A DNA stretch of 8,661 nt from an uncultured Pseudorhodoferax sp. Its GTDB lineage: Bacteria; Pseudomonadota; Gammaproteobacteria; Burkholderiales; Burkholderiaceae. The notes beneath the pieces are model-generated. The model saw nothing but the letters and a program-made list of their open reading frames with translations, had not been told where the DNA came from and ran no database searches. How positions within the stretch are numbered: the first letter of the stretch is position 1; each line of letters begins with the position of its first letter. The stretch is taken from assembly GCA_913776795.1 (NCBI GenBank), contig CAJYRH010000120.1, positions 1 to 8,661 of the forward strand, read 5' to 3'. Positions 5,510 through 8,661 of this stretch are shown piece after piece. The translations under genes and the position numbers were made by a program.

Positions 5510-6421
5510 ATGGCCCTGGATCTCGATGCGCGCCAGCGCGCGATGCTCGAAGAGATGCACGTGCGCGTCTGGTGGCCACAGGCGCAGGCCACGGCCCCTG
5601 CGCAGCTGCTGGCGTCGCCAGCCCAATCCGCCGGTGCGCCAGCCGCTGCACCGGCCCCCGCGCCCCTCGGTGCGCTTGCAGCCGCGCCGATCTCGCAGCC
5701 GCCCGTTGCCCGGCCAGTGCCTGCCGTCGTGCCGCCAGCCGGCGTGGCCGCGGCGCCCCGTCCCGCAGTGGCTCCGGCCGACGCCGGCCGCGCCGCCGCC
5801 ATCGCCGCGCTGGATTGGACCGCGTTGCAGCGGACCGTGGCCGGCTGCGACGCCTGCAATCTTTGCGGCACGCGCAAGAACACCGTGTTCGGCGTGGGCC
5901 CCGCGGCGCCCACGGCCGAATCACCGCCACGCGGGGACTGGCTCATCGTGGGCGAAGCGCCCGGCGAGCAGGAAGACCTGCGCGGCGAGCCCTTCGTCGG
6001 CCAGGCTGGCAAGCTGCTGGACAACATGCTGCGCGCCGTCGGCGCCAGCCGGCATGGCGATGCCAAGGGCGCGCAGGCCGCCTTCATCGTCAACGTGCTC
6101 AAGTGCCGCCCGCCTGGCAACCGCAACCCCGCGCTCGACGAGATCGCGCAGTGCGAGCCCTTCCTCAAGCGGCAGATCGCCTTGCTGCAGCCCAGGATCA
6201 TCCTGGCCGTCGGCCGCTTCGCGGCGCAGGCGGTGCTCGCCGGCAGCGTGCCGGACGTGCAGACCCTGCCGCTGGGCCGTCTGCGCGGCAAGGTCTACCG
6301 TTACGAAGGCGTGCCCGTGGTGGTGAGCTACCACCCGGCCTATCTGCTGCGCAGCCTGCCCGAAAAAGCCAAGGCCTGGGCCGACCTGTGCCTGGCCATG
6401 GAGACGGTCACGGCCCCTTGA
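5510..6421 (+). CDS. Uracil-DNA glycosylase, family 4 ([4Fe-4S] type)
   Basis: The 303-residue protein has three parts: a short N-terminal segment with a WWPQ motif (21-24), an Ala/Pro-rich linker of low complexity (about 25-95), and the catalytic domain (about 100-300). Family-4 features are all visible: motif 1 GEAPGEQED (148-156), VGQAGKLLD (163-171), and motif 2 HPAYLLR with His275. The Fe-S cysteines are Cys113 and Cys116 (CxxCxL), Cys199 in LKCRPPGNRNP, and Cys215; Cys119 is extra. These enzymes cut uracil from DNA to start base-excision repair. The gene is the third of the tsaB-rimI-UDG run, 13 bp after rimI, with no clear Shine-Dalgarno. Its last 14 bp overlap the convergent EamA gene. 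I chose the ATG at 5510 for its position; an in-frame ATG at 5543 is possible but less likely. Confidence 0.92.
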   Translation: MALDLDARQRAMLEEMHVRVWWPQAQATAPAQLLASPAQSAGAPAAAPAPAPLGALAAAPISQPPVARPVPAVVPPAGVAAAPRPAVAPADAGRAAAIAALDWTALQRTVAGCDACNLCGTRKNTVFGVGPAAPTAESPPRGDWLIVGEAPGEQEDLRGEPFVGQAGKLLDNMLRAVGASRHGDAKGAQAAFIVNVLKCRPPGNRNPALDEIAQCEPFLKRQIALLQPRIILAVGRFAAQAVLAGSVPDVQTLPLGRLRGKVYRYEGVPVVVSYHPAYLLRSLPEKAKAWADLCLAMETVTAP

Positions 6422-7301
6422 GCGGGCTGCGTGCGGGCCACAGCACGGAGGCGATCGCCAGCACCATGAGGCCCATGGCCGCCCAGTCCTGCCAGTGAAG
6501 CGCTTCGCCCAGCCACCAGGCGCCGCTGAACACCCCGAGGATGGGGATCATCATCACGCCCAGCGTGGAAGCCACCGGCGGCAGGTCGCGCGCCAGCGAG
6601 AACCAGACCACCTGCGCCAGCGCGAAGATCAGCACGCCGTTGTAGAGGACGGCGCCCCAGACGGCCGGTGTCGGCTCCATCCAGCGCCCGCGCTCGAACA
6701 GGAGGGACAGCACGCTCATGATGCAGGCGCTCATGGCCGTCATCCAGAACACGATGGCCGGCGTGGAGACCGGGATGGTGTGGCGCCGCATCTTCTGCGT
6801 ACCGATGGCCCAGGTGGCCGCGCCCACAAGCGCCAGCAGCACGCCCAGCGGCCGGCCGGCCATGTTGGACAGCTCGTGCCAGAGCAGCAGCAGCACGCCC
6901 AGCGCGGCCGCGGCCACGCCGGCCCAGGCGCGCGCGCGCAACCGGTCGCCGAAAAACAGCGCGCCGAAGACGGCCGAGAAGATCGGCATCGAATAGCCCA
7001 GGATGGCCGCGCGCCCGCTGGACAGCGCCTGCACCGCCAGCACCATCAGCGCATGCCAGACGAACATGTTGGTCACGCCCAGCCAGAACAGTTCGCGCCA
7101 GTACCTGCGCGGCACCGCCAGTGGCTGGCGCAGCACCAGCAGGCCGAGGCCCAGCAACGGCACGCCGATCCACAGCGAGAGGACGCGGAAGGTGATGGCC
7201 GGGTAGCCCGTCACGCCGATCTTCATGACCGGCCAGTTGAACCCCCAGACGACCGTGAGCGCCACCAGCATGGCGGCTTGTCTCGTGCTCAGTGCCTGCA
7301 T
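6408..7301 (-). CDS. EamA/DMT-superfamily permease
   Basis: This 297-residue inner-membrane protein is made almost entirely of hydrophobic helices; about ten can be picked out, arranged as two repeated EamA halves (about 11-138 and 150-285). The first helix carries VVWGFNWPVMKIG, typical of the family. The second half ends in PILGVFSGAWWLGEAL, which matches the usual end of the second EamA repeat. DMT transporters of this group move metabolites such as amino acids or nucleotide precursors, often outward. The substrate is not predictable from sequence. It is divergent from pyrF across 43 bp, and its stop lies 14 bp inside the 3' end of the UDG gene, so no separate terminator fits there. No Shine-Dalgarno is visible; a TACCAT box lies 9 nt before the ATG. 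Confidence 0.9.
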   Translation of the reverse strand: MQALSTRQAAMLVALTVVWGFNWPVMKIGVTGYPAITFRVLSLWIGVPLLGLGLLVLRQPLAVPRRYWRELFWLGVTNMFVWHALMVLAVQALSSGRAAILGYSMPIFSAVFGALFFGDRLRARAWAGVAAAALGVLLLLWHELSNMAGRPLGVLLALVGAATWAIGTQKMRRHTIPVSTPAIVFWMTAMSACIMSVLSLLFERGRWMEPTPAVWGAVLYNGVLIFALAQVVWFSLARDLPPVASTLGVMMIPILGVFSGAWWLGEALHWQDWAAMGLMVLAIASVLWPARSPLKGP

Positions 7302-7310
7302 AGGCGGCCG

Positions 7311-7316
7311 ATGGTA
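7311..7316 (-). promoter_or_regulatory. Candidate -10 box of the EamA permease gene
   Basis: TACCAT on the minus strand (four of six matches to TATAAT) ends 9 nt before the ATG at 7301. This is consistent with a start at or within a few bases of the start codon. The match is modest and no clear -35 element is visible. Confidence 0.3.
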
Positions 7317-7332
7317 GCGGGGGGGCGGTTCT

Positions 7333-7338
7333 TACAAT
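7333..7338 (+). promoter_or_regulatory. Candidate -10 box of pyrF (leaderless)
   Basis: TACAAT (five of six matches to TATAAT) is followed by exactly 6 nt and then the pyrF ATG at 7345, so the expected +1 coincides with the A of the start codon. The -35 position (about 7310-7315) lies on the opposite gene's -10 box and is a poor TTGACA match. Confidence 0.45.
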
Positions 7339-7344
7339 CGCGGC

Positions 7345-8187
7345 ATGACCTTTCTCGACATGCTGCGCGGTGCCGAGCAGCGCAATGCCTCGCTGCTCTG
7401 CGTGGGCCTGGACCCGGACCCGGCCCGCTTTCCGGCCGCGCTGCGCGGCGACGCCAGCCGCATCCACGATTTCTGCGCCGCCATCGTTGACGCCACGGCC
7501 GACCTGGCCATCGCCTTCAAACCGCAGATCGCCTACTTCGCCGCGCACCGCGCCGAGGACCAGCTCGAGCGCCTGATCGCCCACATCCGCCGTGCCGCAC
7601 CGCACGTGCCCGTGATCCTGGACGCCAAGCGCGGCGACATCGGCTCCACGGCCGAGCAGTACGCCGTCGAGGCCTTCGAGCGCTACGGCGCCGACGCGGT
7701 CACGCTGTCGCCCTTCATGGGCTTTGACTCGGTCGAGCCCTACCTGCGCCACCACGGCAAGGGCGCCTTCCTGCTGTGCCGCACCTCCAACCCGGGGGGC
7801 GACGACCTGCAGAACCAGCGCCTGGCCGGCATCGACGGCCAGCCCCGGCTGTATGAGCACATCGCAGGGCTGGCCCAAGGCCCTTGGAACCGCAACGGCC
7901 AGCTGGGCCTGGTGGTGGGCGCGACCTACCCGTCGGAGCTCGAGCGCGTGCGTGAACTCGCGCCCACGCTGCCGCTGCTGGTCCCCGGCGTCGGTGCCCA
8001 GGGGGGCGACGCCGTCGCCACCGTGCGCGCGGCCTGGCGCGGCGATGCGGCGCAGACCACGGGGCCGGTGGTCGTCAGCTCCTCGCGGGCGATCCTGTAC
8101 GCCTCGTCGGGCGGGGATTTCGCTGCGGCGGCGCGGCGGGAAGCGCAACGCACGCGCGACCTGCTGCACGCCGCACGCGCGGCCTGA
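7345..8187 (+). CDS. pyrF: Orotidine-5'-phosphate decarboxylase, type 2
   Basis: The 280-residue length fits the longer type-2 PyrF subfamily, not the E. coli type of about 245. Visible landmarks are the N-terminal LCVGLDPDP (18-26), AFKPQIAYF (57-65) with Lys59, and the catalytic [10 protein letters not shown] (93-102) with Asp93, Lys95 and Asp98. [24 protein letters not shown] and a C-terminal SSSRAI phosphate-binding segment follow. It catalyses the last step of de novo UMP synthesis, decarboxylating OMP in the cytoplasm. It stands alone, with no other pyr gene in the window. It is preceded by a likely leaderless promoter. Only 3 bp separate its stop from the stop of the convergent LrgB-family gene. 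Confidence 0.96.
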   Translation: MTFLDMLRGAEQRNASLLCVGLDPDPARFPAALRGDASRIHDFCAAIVDATADLAIAFKPQIAYFAAHRAEDQLERLIAHIRRAAPHVPVILDAKRGDIGSTAEQYAVEAFERYGADAVTLSPFMGFDSVEPYLRHHGKGAFLLCRTSNPGGDDLQNQRLAGIDGQPRLYEHIAGLAQGPWNRNGQLGLVVGATYPSELERVRELAPTLPLLVPGVGAQGGDAVATVRAAWRGDAAQTTGPVVVSSSRAILYASSGGDFAAAARREAQRTRDLLHAARAA

Positions 8188-8190
8188 GCG

Positions 8191-8661
8191 TCAGAGCCAG
8201 CGGAACGCCAGCGGGATCAGCAGCGAAGCCAGCACCACCTGCAGGCCCAGGGCCAGACCGGCATAGGCCCCCGCGTCGGCATCGACCTGCAGCGCGCGGG
8301 CCGCACCGATGCCGTGGGCGGCCGTGCCCAGCGCGAAACCGCGGGCGCGCCATCCGGCGGGGTCGCGCGCGATGCGCAGCAAGTCGAACAGGTACTTGCC
8401 GCTCAGCGCGCCGACCAGGCCGGTGATCACCGCGAACACGGCCGACAGCGCCGGAATGCCGCCGATGGCCTGGGCCACGCCCATGGCCACGGGTGCCGTC
8501 ACCGACTTGGGCGCCATCGACAGCACCACATCGGCCGGCAGGTCAAGCGCGCGGCCGAGCACCACGGCGGTGGCACAGGCCGCACCACCGCCGGCCAGGG
8601 CTGCCAGCAGCAGCCGGCCCCAGCGCTGGCGCAGTTCCGCACGGCGTTGCCACAGCGGCCA
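8191..8661 (-). CDS. LrgB/CidB-family membrane protein (N-terminus beyond window)
   Basis: The minus-strand frame is open from the window end to the stop at 8191, giving the last 156 residues. An in-frame GTG at 8565 should not be read as the start. The residues before it (WPLWQRR, then a hydrophobic LLLAALAGG segment) continue a normal LrgB protein. The family hallmark SMAPKSVTAPVAM is followed by Gly/Ala-rich helices, HGIGAARAL, and a hydrophobic C-terminus. LrgB/CidB proteins are multi-pass inner-membrane proteins. They are often paired with LrgA and linked to murein hydrolase control, programmed lysis or metabolite (pyruvate/glycolate-type) export; which applies here is unknown. An LrgA-like gene may lie upstream, outside the window. 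Confidence 0.88.
   Translation of the reverse strand, partial: WPLWQRRAELRQRWGRLLLAALAGGGAACATAVVLGRALDLPADVVLSMAPKSVTAPVAMGVAQAIGGIPALSAVFAVITGLVGALSGKYLFDLLRIARDPAGWRARGFALGTAAHGIGAARALQVDADAGAYAGLALGLQVVLASLLIPLAFRWL

Noticed and set aside
4963..6291. A 442-codon minus-strand frame opposite rimI and the UDG gene
   Set aside because: It has a biased composition with no domain, lies opposite two well-supported genes, and is explained by GC-rich codon structure.
6340..8169. A 609-codon open frame on the minus strand spanning the permease gene and pyrF
   Set aside because: It is a shadow frame. Its product is low-complexity Arg/Ala/Gly sequence without a recognisable domain, while EamA and PyrF in other frames have full family signatures. 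Long antisense frames are expected at this GC content.
8191..8565. The GTG at 8565 as the start of a 124-residue LrgB-like protein
   Set aside because: The frame stays open to the window end, and the upstream residues continue normal LrgB sequence. The gene is cut by the window, not short.

Overview
The window looks like ordinary chromosomal DNA from a high-GC betaproteobacterium, most likely Burkholderiales and probably Comamonadaceae. I base this on the strongly G/C-biased third codon positions, on protein sequences typical of that group (PBP4/DacB, TsaB, RimI, family-4 uracil-DNA glycosylase, type-2 PyrF), and on very short spacers with a TANAAT-like box right before the start codon. The assignment is from memory, not from a database search. 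I see no rRNA, tRNA, CRISPR array, insertion sequence, phage gene or attachment site. Every base lies in a gene or in a spacer shorter than about 175 bp.

Left part (1-2652). The window opens inside the 3' end of a Sua5-type threonylcarbamoyl-AMP synthase gene. Next come two convergent genes for paralogous SGNH/GDSL lipoproteins (529-1497 on + and 1558-2652 on -), separated by a perfect-palindrome terminator. The minus-strand copy has all the expected catalytic residues. The plus-strand copy has lost the nucleophilic Ser, the catalytic His and the oxyanion Asn, yet it is intact, keeps its lipobox and keeps a matching cysteine pair. It looks like a maintained pseudoenzyme beside its active relative and is the most interesting item here. 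A 19-codon reading frame overlaps both Sua5 and the pseudoenzyme gene by ATGA junctions.

Middle part (2826-6421). dacB (PBP4, cell-wall DD-carboxypeptidase/endopeptidase) is on the minus strand. It is divergent from a compact tsaB-rimI-UDG operon for tRNA t6A modification, ribosomal protein S18 acetylation and uracil repair. Sua5 at the left edge and TsaB here act in the same t6A pathway.

Right part (6408-8661). A DMT/EamA permease gene on the minus strand ends 14 bp inside the UDG gene. It is divergent from pyrF (orotidine-5'-phosphate decarboxylase, type 2). A truncated LrgB-family membrane protein gene converges on pyrF with only 3 bp between the stop codons.

Two divergent spacers, dacB/tsaB (41 bp) and EamA/pyrF (43 bp), share one architecture: -10-like boxes 6-9 nt before the start codons and no Shine-Dalgarno. 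This suggests leaderless mRNAs from back-to-back promoters that overlap each other. The two SGNH genes instead have clear Shine-Dalgarno sites.
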